DNA of 64,000 nucleotides. Origin: Cymbidium sinense (Eukaryota > Streptophyta > Magnoliopsida > Asparagales > Orchidaceae). The stretch spans positions 88,121,737 to 88,185,736 of the forward strand of contig CM038228.1 of the NCBI GenBank assembly GCA_021442155.1. Reading direction: 5' to 3'. Below, in pieces: positions 24,263 to 34,545 of this stretch. The first letter of the stretch is position 1, and each line of letters opens with the position of its first letter. Below the pieces are notes generated by a model. It was not told the DNA's origin, searched no databases, and saw nothing but the letters and a program-made list of their open reading frames with translations. A program made the translations under genes and the position numbers.

Positions 24263-25400
24263 CTACTGTTTGATAATTTTACGTACATTTGATTCAAACA
24301 CTTTATTTTGTCTGGAGGCCCAGTCTTCATTGTTGTCCAACTCAAGTGTCACCTCCAATGAAATCCTCTGAGAGGGGTTGGCTGATATACTAATCACATT
24401 AGACTCGTCCTCCGAGCTAGATTCCAAGTTTATGTGAATAGTAAGGGTGCTCCTATGAATTGAAACATAACCCTTATTGGCTAATGGCCAATTAGGGGGT
24501 CTTCCACCTTTAGAATTGCCTCTATTTCTGCCTCTGCCTCTGCCTGGTAGAGGTCGAGTCATCCTACCCACATGTCCATATGATGGAATGAACTTTGGGT
24601 GGAATGTGATATGCAGCTCTATTTCTTCTTCAACTTCCTTTTCTTGTTCACTTGGATTTTCATTTTTCTTTTCTTTTTCTTTATTTTTTTCTTTTGAATT
24701 TGAATTTTGTCTAAGTTCACGAGAAATGGTATTTTGAGAAAGATAGTAGGTCACATTCTCATATATCTCAACCTCTCTAACTAAAAATGTCTTTTCATCT
24801 TCTTTGACACAGTACTCAATCCCATCCTTTCTAAACTTGATGCACTGATGGAGGATGGAATCATCTTGTTCTGATGTATCCAAGTCCTATCGAGCAAAGC
24901 GGTGAATGAAGTATTCAAATCAATGATATAAAACTTGGCTTCAATCTTTTCACCTATCTCCAAAGGTAACACTATGGAACCTAAAGCCCTCTCTCCTTGT
25001 TCATTGAATCCTCTCAACATCATTCAATCTCTTTGGAGTGTGGAGATGTCGGTCAATAGGCAAGGGTCTTTAGACTCATAATATTCATCATTGCACCTCG
25101 ATGGTGAGAACTCAAGTGCAGATCACCCATGTTATAATGTAGAGGGGACGGTTGTGCTCCATGTCCCCCACAAGTAGGTCTTCATCTGTGAAAGTGATCC
25201 CCTGAGCTTCTCTGGAATAATGTGCCTCCTCTCCAATAGTGGTCAACTAAGCTAAGCATATCTTAGGATCAAAGAGAGCCTTGATTAATGATTCCCTCAT
25301 CTCTTTTGGTAAGATAAGGGCATTGTATATGTTTTGCTTAGATGGTAACTTTCTTAGGTGAGAGAGGACATTGTAGTCCACCTTGGGCTTATCCTCCACA
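24263..25400 (-). pseudogene. Broken protease and linker of element A
   Basis: Upstream FTDEDLLVGDMEHNRPLYI (about 25195-25140) is the Tat consensus before the aspartic protease. The active-site region expected next is damaged: the frame near 25100-25070 reads HHRGAMMNIMSLKTLA with the catalytic Asp codon gone. The C-terminal protease part is open at 25023-24781 (MMLRGFNEQGERALGSIVLPL, TWIHQNKMIPS). A frameshift near 24850 moves into a 206-codon frame (24883-24263) holding KFRKDGIEYCVKEDEKTF and then a charged KEKNKEKEKKNE linker rich in Glu, Lys and Gly-Arg, which joins to RT. Confidence 0.75.
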
Positions 25401-27140
25401 AGCATATCTAAGGGTGGAGCATCCCGTGGAGGTCTTCTCGATCTCTAAACCAATGACTTATTGTTTCCCTATCTTGAGGTCTGCCTAGGAGGTAGAACCC
25501 TGCCACTATGGAGGTTGACTTCGGTGATCTCTTATGATAGGGTAATGGAAGGTTCTACCTGCACGTCAGGCTCACCTATAGATTCTCCTATGGGATCTTT
25601 AGAATCAAATGATTCCAAGTCTATCTCAAGAGGCGAACCCATAGTATTCAGAGTAGGAAAATCCAACTTTGAATCAGAAAGATGAAGATCAAAATTATTA
25701 TAGTGGTTGTTTAGACTTGAAGAGTTATCTTTACGAATAGATTTAGAAAACCCATCAGAAGTGACACAGATGTAATTCAAACTAGCTTTATTCTTCAATT
25801 TATTAGATTTGATAGGAGGTACATAGTAGAAATCAAGTAAAGTAAGAGGGGATTTGATGCCCCTCCAGATACAAATATCTTAGAAGAAGAGCTAGCTGAA
25901 GTAGAGGGTAGTAGCTGAAAGACTTGGTCAAGGACTGGTTTGGGCTATCTAATCAGGCTGCTCCTCGATGATCCCCTTTCCACGAGTTAGTCGGCAACTT
26001 GCAAACCTTCCTTTATGTTGGAGGTTTTAGGCGGCTACACAAGGAAAGTTTCTTCATTTTTAATATAATTTTCTTAGAGGTTTTGGATAAGGATATATCC
26101 CAACCTACTTTGGTTTTGGAAGGATCACAAGTATCCCCAAGGATTATCCTAATGGTACTGGATGGTTGTTCCACAAGGTATTCCTTGGGATGAACTATAA
26201 CAGTCTTGAAGTATGTTCAGTCCCTTGGAATCTTCCAAAACATGACATAGTATACGGTGGTAGGAGCAAAAGTTAGGATCATAGCTTTTACCTACTTCCT
26301 CCGGTCTTCTAGGTTCAGGTAGCTGAAAACTAGGCTTCTTTAAGAGATTCTTAAATATATTCTTGATTACCTTCCTCTTAAATGAATAAGGCTTGTTAAG
26401 TTTATCTAAAAGAGTAGGTGGACCATAGCTACGCGGTGGATGTAGCTGCTACTAATGATGTGAGGAGGAGGTGGTGCACATGGAGTTGTATGGCGGTGGG
26501 GCTTCCTGGTGGTAGAGGAGAAGGAGAGAGGTCTTTCAAACTGCTCTCTGGCTGGTTGGTTCCCCTTATCTACTGCTATCATTGCACCTGGTTTCTTCTC
26601 ATATACCTTCTGCGGCTTCAGCTTTGTTGGTAAATCTGGAGAAGGGAATTATTTGGCTTCTCCTTGCAAGCTAGCCACCTTGTTGGTTAATTTCTCAAAA
26701 GTTTTGATGGTGAAAGCTTTGAGCATGAAGGCGGCCATGGATATTCTTAAGCAAAATATGATGGCATCTTTGATTTGACTATTGTTCACATTTCATACTC
26801 AAATTATGTCATGAGAATAATCAATGAGGGACTCACAGATTTTGTTGAGCCACAATGAGATGCTACTGACCCTTTGAGCTCCAACAAATCTCTTGATAAT
26901 TGCTCCAACTCACAAATGTCTTCTTGAATTATTGGGAAGTTTAGCCTCAAATGTTATACTAAACTCTTGACAAGAGATGAAAGAGTAAAGTGTCATCTTT
27001 GTTGCAAAACTAACTCTGAAATGTGCAATGTGATGTCTTGGGTACCCACTTTCATCTAAGCTCTTGAAAGAAGGAGGCATGAAACCCTTAAGATATTGGA
27101 TTGCATCAAATTCCTCTGAGTAGGGTCTACCCTTTGGAAC
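25401..27140 (-). pseudogene. gag: Broken gag of element A
   Basis: On the - strand capsid-like words occur at about 27130-26780 (GYPRHHIAHF, KLPNNS) in changing frames. Then come TIKTFEKLTNKVASLQGEAK near 26720-26660 and the late-gag block PEPRRPEEVGKSYDPNFCSYHR near 26320-26245. These are in the order found in element C's gag. The open frame at 25798-25532 (KASLNYICVTSDG at its start) lies between gag and protease and is not assigned. Stops are frequent, so the gene is dead. Confidence 0.75.
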
Positions 27141-29173
27141 TGATGATCCTCCTCAAGCTTAAGCCAACGCTTCTCTCACCTACTGCTCAATCATGCTCTT
27201 GATATCTTTTTTTTCTATATGGAGGTACTATCCACTACCTTCCTATACATGTTAGTGCTACATTGCTCTACTTGAGGTAAAGTCTTGGATGGATCCAAGA
27301 CATGCACCAACTCTGGCTAACTAGTCTCATCTATAGTAGGATGGACTACCTGTTATTGGTTTTGATGTAAGATAGCTGCTAGCAGATCTTCGAGCCTCTT
27401 CTCCATCCTATTTATTTTTTCATCCTTTTACTTTATCTGCTGAAGGAGGTGTTAGATCGAATAGGCTATTTCTTCCTGATCGGCCTTAGCTCCTTCCATA
27501 GTATGCTACTCTCTAAGGAGGGATCCCCTAGTGTCTATCATGTAAACCACTACTAAATCTCCAAATAAATCATCTTCATTGGGATCAAGCTAATCTTCTC
27601 CTCATCAGACCAATCATATCCTAGGATCTCTTTCTTCTCCATGAGATAATGGGCTACTATATCATCTAGGGAATGATTTGTCTAAACTGGCACAAATGAC
27701 TTTGGCTAACCGGTGGTGGGATCACTATCATGTACTATGAGGCACCGTACCTCCCCTGCTACTAAAGAGTTAACCCCTTGAGGGCTATACTCGCTAGAAG
27801 AAATACTCTCCTGAATATCACTGAATCTGTATGGGGTGAAACTCCTAGGAGGATCTAACATCATAGGTGCAACCTCACCTTCTCCCTCGACAGCTATCTC
27901 CATACATATTGTGGTGGTGGTGGTGATGGGATGACTCGATGAGTCTCCATTCCTTCCTCATGACTAGGCAGGTCAGTGAGAGCTTGACCTCACCATAGTA
28001 GGCAGGGTGTAGATGGAATGAGATCCTTGGCAGTGGATCACCGGGTCCTCTTCTCCCTAGATATGGCCTTCATGGCCTTTGGTGGAACTGGAGATGCCGA
28101 AACATGGATTGGAGATGGTGGATGGGGGGTAGAGTGGTGTGGCAGAGACACCACCGACTCTCTCTGAATAGGAGTTGCTCTCCTATGATGGGTAGTCCCC
28201 ATGAGCAGAATGTTATCAGTATGATCGATCGGTAACCGTCGAAAATCAATAAGCGTGAGGCTGACTCTCTCTCACTCTCGGCTGGTAATGTGAACTAAAG
28301 TATGGGCCTCCTTGGCCCTCTCCTATCTAAGATGCTTCCCCATGTTGTGGGGGATAACGGACCTCAAATCAAATGAGCCACTGAGATCATCGAGGCTCTG
28401 CACTCAATGAGGGCAGAAGGCGGCATATGACCCCTCCTCTCCTGGGTGTGGCTAAACTATGGGAGGTGAATCAAAAATCCTCCTGACATCCTCTCTATCA
28501 GACCCAGAGAGAGGATGGAACTAGTTTATTGTAACCAGTAGGAAAACCATCATGGGAAACCCCTCAACAACAGACTGTGTGGCTGCCTCCATCTCCCTAA
28601 CAATGCGAGTGTGGTACCGCTTTATCATGCGATTCTTGTTTCTTTTTTGGGTCCTAGTAGGGTGAGCAGAGTAAGAGCTAGACCTAACCTCAAAAGCAAT
28701 GGAGACAATCCCTAATATCAGGGGAGCCTTCCCCTTAGAAGGTGCTAGTGAGTGGGTGTTTTCCACATTAGGGGCAACATGAGAAACACGTGCACATTGA
28801 CACTTCTATTGTGGGAACTTCCATAACCTTCCTCCTCATCGAGGGAATCTCAGATCGGCGGCATGTCAACTGAATGACGGCGACCACTGTGCTCTATACT
28901 GGTCATGAGGGAGGTCCCCTCACATGTAATCTGCCCCTCAAAACACCAAAATATGAGGTGGGCATAGTCAGGAGGGAGGTTGGATCTAAGCAGATCCATC
29001 CCATGGGGAAAAGTAAACACATATCTTGGCGCTACCATTGAATCAAAATGTACTGAACTGGAAAAAACTAACTGAAGGTGACTAAAACTATAATGTGAAA
29101 ACATACTTGAATCAAATTTTCTTGCTTTATTGATTTTGAATTCAAATTTAGAATTTGAACCCATACTCAACAT
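27141..29173 (-). pseudogene. Region upstream of gag in element A, possible extra ORF
   Basis: The first - strand frame after the hairpin leader is 29173-28850 (107 codons, starting MLSMGSNSKFEFKINKARKF), followed by 28766-28521 (81 codons, Ser/Arg-rich start then RMIKRYHTRIVREMEAA) and 27903-27706. Base composition is less AT-rich than the neighbouring leader, as expected for former coding DNA. Ogre elements carry an ORF of unknown function upstream of gag; this may be its remnant or the N-terminus of gag. I do not recognise a domain. Confidence 0.45.
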
Positions 29174-29252
29174 CTTGAAAGTGTTAAGTCGAGCTCAAAT
29201 GATTTAGAAGAGATTTTGAGATTTTATTGGAAAGAGGAATTTTTTTAATGTA

Positions 29253-30450
29253 GAATCCACTCTCAACAAATTTGGGTATGTTGAAAATGGGTTCAAATAT
29301 TTTTTTTAAGAGATGCTTTCATAGGTTCATGCTTGAATTTTGATTTTTTATTTTGAGGACCCTTTATTTAACAAATTTGGGTATGTTAAAATAAAGGGTC
29401 AATTGATTTTGCATTTGATTTGTGATTTTTGGAATCTATTACTTAGAAAATTTAAGTATGCTAGGTGAGGTGTTTGAAAACAATTTCTTTTTTTTTCCTT
29501 TATTTGCTTTATTTTATGAATCATTTGTGATTTGAAAATGAAATTTTTATTTAGCAAATTTGAGTATGTTAAATAAGGAATCCAAGTGTGTTTTGTGTTT
29601 TGGAAAATTTTAAAAATAGAACCCTTAGCAAATTTGAGTATACTAAGAAAATCCTAATGTGTTTCTTTTATTTTTTAGAGATTTTGATTTTGAAAAATAG
29701 GATCCTTAGCAAATTTGGGTATGCTAAAGAAATCTTAATGTGTTTATTTTCTATTTTTGGATTTTATTTTGAAAATGGAGACTTCACTTTAGCAAATATT
29801 GTATGCTAAAATGAAGTTCCAATGTGTTTTGATTTTTTGTGAAATGGAGATTTCACTTAGCAAATTTGAGTATGATAAATGAAATTCCAAAAGTTTTTCA
29901 AAATTTTTGTTTTTGAAAATGGAGACTTCATTTTAGAAAATGTGGTATGCTAAAATGAAGTTCCAAAAGTATTTTGAAAATTTTTGTTTTTTGAAAATGG
30001 AGACTTCATTTTAGCAAATGTGGTATGCTAAAGAATGAAGTTACAAAAATGTGTTTCAAATATTTGTGTTTTGAAAAGGGAGACTTCACTTTAGCAAATG
30101 GGGTATTCTAGAATGAAGTTTCAAATGTGTTTTGAAAAATTTTGATGTGTTTTGTTAATTTTGAAAAGAGAGATTTCCACTTAACAAATTTGGGTATTTA
30201 TATGGAAATCAATTATGTTTTATTTTTCAAAGATGTATTTTCATGTGTGGTTATTGCTTTTGAAAGAGAAAATTTCAACCTAATCATATATGAAATATGT
30301 TAAGTGGCATTTCAAAATAATGTCATTTTATTTGGAAATGACATCTTCATTCAATAAATTTGGATATATTGAATGAAGATGTTCATATGTGCTTTTTGAA
30401 AGTTTTATTTTTTTAATTTTGATTGGAAATGAAACTTCCATTCAATAAAT
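29253..30450 (-). repeat. Array of about 15 stem-loops with unit-specific, self-complementary stems
   Basis: Units are spaced about 70-110 bp. Many have the left arm, a loop close to AATTTGGGTA or AATGTGGTA, and the right arm. The best are 30341-30356 with 30367-30382 (16 of 16 pairs, loop AATTTGGATA), 29358-29373 with 29384-29400 (16 pairs, one bulged base, loop AATTTGGGTA), and units near 29779-29818, 29924-29962 and 30001-30042 (13-14 pairs based on ACTTCATTTTAGCA). Weaker ones lie at 29253-29294, 29431-29473, 29547-29576, 29624-29660, 29700-29734, 29848-29888, 30082-30121, 30171-30212 and 30270-30313. The spacers carry GTGTTTTGAAAA-like words. The last unit (30434-30450) is cut by the LINE poly(A). 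In element sense it lies between primer site and gag. Confidence 0.8.
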
Positions 30451-30479
30451 TTTTTTTTTTTTTTATGTTTATTGAACAA

Positions 30480-33180
30480 GGTCCTTAAAAGGGATAAACT
30501 CTAGAATTTCAAAGAGCTACAATCATTTAAATTAAATTTAAGAGTAAAGAAAGCATAAAACAATCAAAGATACAAGAATTGACATAATAAGCTAAAAACA
30601 AGAATAAAGCCAATATGGGATTGAATGCATGATAACTGAGCAAAAAGGAGAGAATAACGCAATGTTATAATAAGAGGATTAAAGTTAAGGTATCTGAACA
30701 AAGTTTGAAGAAAATATTTTTATGGTATGAAAATAAGGAGATAGAAGGCTCAGCTCAATCACATCTGAAAACAGTATGAGCATCAAACTTTGAAGGGTTT
30801 TAACATGAGCTACTATGAAACCAATAGGGAGTGAGATCATTTGACCATCATAAAACAAACTGAGAAGGTAGCATATTTGTCTCATCATATAGAAATTAGT
30901 TGGAGGAGACAACTTTGAAATCTGTTAGATAAGTCAATGAGCCTATAATTAAAGCATCCCAATCACATGATATGTAAATGAAAGTTTAGGAAAAAACGAA
31001 AACAATTAGTTGATGTCACACAGAAAGACAATGTGGAAATGACATAGCTCAGGGAATGGGTGCAACCAACCAATATTGGTAGAAAGAAAAGGCAGTTAGA
31101 GCGGCTCAATAGCAAGATTCAAGGCCACCATTCAATAATCGGATCAACCTCAATCAGAACAAAAGTAAAGGCAATAATGACAAGGCAGAAGGGTAAAGAT
31201 AATACCACTTTTTTGAAAAAACATCATAAAGTTCATCAAATCAGGTAGTAAATGAGATCAGAAAGGAGATGAAAATTTATTGAAAATAAAGAAAAGAAGC
31301 ATCCATAAAATAAAATAAGATAAAATGGGTGTCAATATTATTTATAAGAATAGGAAAACAAGGCAACAAATAGCCAAAGTAAAGAAGTAGGAAAATGATA
31401 AAAAATCAATGGCGCAAGGGAGAACATAATACCATAATTGAGATAGGAAATGATAAGCCAAAACAAACATAAAGACATAATAACGGGCATTATTTTAAAC
31501 CCATAATATGAATCTGCTTTGGAACCAAGCCAAACAAAGTAACCTCATGTAATCAGGATTAAGAAAACGGTCAATGAAAGGTAAATGAAAGTCATAGCTA
31601 CCACAAAAATTATAGGATTAAAGTCTGTGACATATTAAGAGATATAGGATATGACTCCCAAGAACAAATCGATTAGTAATGAAAAAGCTACACATAAGGA
31701 ACATTCATACAGCATCAACAATATCCCAATTAAGACAATTCTTGCGAAATACCCCAGCCATGTAACAATCATTAATTACTCCATAGGTTAGATTTAAACA
31801 GTTGATTGAGGTGATTTCACTTACTAAGCACTAAAGGGATACTACAAGAGGTTAAGGATAGTAGGCAATGGATAAACCAAATCCACAAACATCCAAAACC
31901 TTAAAACATGATAACATCGACTATAGTACCTCAGTAAATGACACTCCAATCAAAGGTAAGGCAAACCCAATAGAGGGGATTACAATATAAATAATGATAA
32001 ATATGATTTATTTAAATTAAACCCAATCCATTGATTACAAGGCTTTAGCAATCATTATAAATATGCTTAGCGATAATAATCTAAGTTTAAAAATAAGTGA
32101 ATAAACTGTAAGCGGCAAAAGCAAAAGAAAAAATGAGCAAATCTTCAATGACAACCATAAACTAATCCAATGTTGACAATCAGTTAATGTACCAATGGTA
32201 GGTGGGAGAGACTTCATTGCAATCAATAATTTAAAAAGTAAAATTCAAGATCGAGCTTGCTGACAAAAGGTAAGAAAAATGGAAATAGAATAAAGGTAAA
32301 GAAAGCTACCACTAAACCCATAGAAAATAATCAAATCAATAAACAACCATGGCAAACCTTAAAAACCAAAATTTAATTAATTAAACCATTGAATAGAGGT
32401 GCTTACACAAAATCCCAATCACTAAGGAAAGATATGAAGCTTATCCAAATTTGGTATCGGCAAAACTGAACCATAATCAAAAAGAAGGCATATGAGCAAG
32501 GGTCAAGTAGGCTGCAGCCATAATAACAACAGCCTAAACACCAATCATGTAAGTAGGTAGTGCAGGAGGAAGTCCAAAGAAAGCAGAAATAAAATAAATA
32601 ACAAATAAAACTAAAGCAAAGTTCATGTATCAACATCATTATAGTTGATAGTTGATCCCAAAGAGCCAATAATCACATGAGTAGTAATCCACCGTTCATG
32701 TAACTAAGGCATTAATTACCAACATAATTCCATCCATTCAAAGTAAATAAAATAGTGTTAAGAATCAAAAAGTGGTGGTATTGGGTTGAGAATAGCAAAA
32801 GGAAGGATTCAGGGTCTAATACATACCCACCTAAGAACATCTTTAAAAAAACCAAAAAAAATCCAAAGCGGCCAAGGACAAAACCCATCAAAAAAAAAGA
32901 ACCAAAGTATCTGCATAACTAGATGAGCAAACCTAATAGGGCGTTGATCAAAACCCATCAATCGAATGTCCACAATCGACAGGAGATCAATGAGACAAGA
33001 GAAACTTTAGGTTCATTTTAAAATTTAGCGAACAAAAGTTAAAAATAATAGGAAATTTAACATTACCAAGATAGACTAGGACATTGGGAAGGATACCAAA
33101 TAAAAAAATAGGCAATGATATCTATTAGTATCCATAAAGAACACAAGGAACAGAAAACCAAAAAAAAAGGCAAAGGGAGA
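30480..33180 (-). other. T-rich 3' part of the LINE, no coding domain recognised
   Basis: Strongly T-rich on the - strand and lacking recognisable protein motifs. Short hydrophobic open frames (30912-30685, 32226-32035, 32669-32403) follow from the T-richness. It could be LINE 3' UTR or captured flanking sequence. Confidence 0.4.
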
Positions 33181-34540
33181 ATTAGATTCGTAAGGAAAGT
33201 TGTCCAAGTAACAGACCATAGTATTTGGGTAATGTAAATTGATCAAAGAATATGATATTGTCTAATCTATTGATTTGCAAGGTAATGTTAGTTACCTTAC
33301 CATGAAATATGAGTGATGGTAAAATTCAGTGAGAGAAGAGCCCTAGTTTGCTTGAGGAGGTAGTACAAATAAGCGTTGCTCATATTGGTAGAGTCAAGGT
33401 CGAAGAGCATCCACCTCTATCCAAATATTGATCATTTTGAAGACAAATTTCTAGAGCTTTGTGGACAACCATAAGCTGATAAAGAACGATCTTTGGAAAT
33501 AAGGGGATAAGCAAATGCACATAGAACAATACCCTTAGAATAAAATGCCTCCACAAGCCATTATGAGAGAGCCATCATTATTATTTTAATAATATGATCA
33601 AGAGGTTTTTCCAAAAAAACCATTCTATCATTTGATGAAAGAGTAAGGTTGAGGCCCAATTTATTAGCGGATTTACCTTTAAAATACTTGTGATGGATTA
33701 AATTGGCTTTAAATAAGTCACAAATTTTGTTTTAGTTCTAGATAATCCTCATGTGATTCATTGAATCCCACAATGTTTAATTTGGTCCATCCATATGAAC
33801 CAAATAAAGTAATGGCGAATATGATTTTAATATGACCTTTAATTTTTTGCTGTCAAGAAAAACTTCAAGAAGTTGATATAAAGTAAAAGAACAATTAAAA
33901 TTGATAGTGTTGAATAGATTGTCATACCAAATCCAAATTTTAGAGGCAATAGTCCATTAACAAAAACATGGTTAACATTCTCAATATGGGAACAACATTG
34001 ACATTTAGAGGGTAAATAAAACCCTTTACCCCAAACAAAGAGTCAACAGGAATAAAGTTTTTTGCCAATTAGAGTAAGAAGAGGGATATTGCTATTCCAA
34101 ATTTTGGAGAACATAATAGAAGAATCGATTGTCTTTAATGTGAATCCACACATTTTAAGGTTGAAATCCCATTATGAGATAACTTAAAGATAATTCATGA
34201 TTGTTAGTGATAGGAATACTAGTAATCATATTTAAGAAAGTGGAAGGAATAGAATAATTAATCTTACTAGTGTTCCATGTGGTTTTGCCATAATGAATTA
34301 ACTCTAATAGCGGAGGTGGAGTGTAGAGTAAGTCATCAATGGAGCAGAACCACTCAATTGTCTTAAAAAAAGAATTGCATTTACTAAGGATTCTGATCCC
34401 ATTTTAACAAAGTCTTCTCCACAAGAATGCACGATTTAAAAGGACAAATGAGAGGATGTTTATGCAATATTTAGAAGTCATGAAATTAAGAAAGACTATT
34501 TTTGCTCCTAAAGTTCCACCAAAGTTTGTAGGAAGGCATG
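33180..34540 (-). pseudogene. LINE ORF2 C-terminus: zf-RVT and RNase H-like remnant
   Basis: Reading the - strand with frame changes from 34440 leftwards gives the usual plant LINE order. First a linker (SLVNAILFLRQ, TPPPLLELIHYGKTTWN), then FLNMITSIPI, then a zf-RVT motif at about 34010-33960 (SKCQCCSHIENVNHVFVNG, with CxxC and His kept and the final Cys replaced). A decayed RNase H-like domain follows, with SKDRSLSAYGCPQSS near 33500-33450 and LNFTITHIS-like words near 33330-33300. Many stops are present. The reverse transcriptase core itself is absent. Confidence 0.7.
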
Positions 34541-34545
34541 GATAA

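Larger units (their letters stand above)
30451..34545 (-). mobile_element. 5'-truncated LINE (L1-type), - strand
   Basis: On the - strand the left end is a run of about 14 A (the T run at 30450-30464) preceded by AATAAA ten bases earlier, as in a retroposed transcript. The right part encodes the C-terminus of an ORF2 protein. No endonuclease or RT domain is present, so the copy is 5'-truncated near 34545, where a + strand LTR fragment starts. I did not find a convincing target duplication. The 2.7 kb between the coding part and the tail may be an unusually long 3' region or may include other DNA. Confidence 0.6.

Noticed and set aside
24477..24737. + strand 86-codon frame rich in Phe, Ser and Leu
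   Set aside because: It is the antisense of the Lys/Glu-rich linker between protease and RT of element A.
29253..30450. CRISPR-like array because of regular short repeats with variable parts
   Set aside because: The conserved part is only a loop of about 10 bases, the variable parts are palindromic arms, spacing is uneven, and the context is a plant retrotransposon leader without cas genes.
32403..32669. 88-codon hydrophobic frame that looks like a membrane protein
   Set aside because: It follows from T-rich sequence on the - strand in the LINE 3' region; no signal or family pattern is visible.
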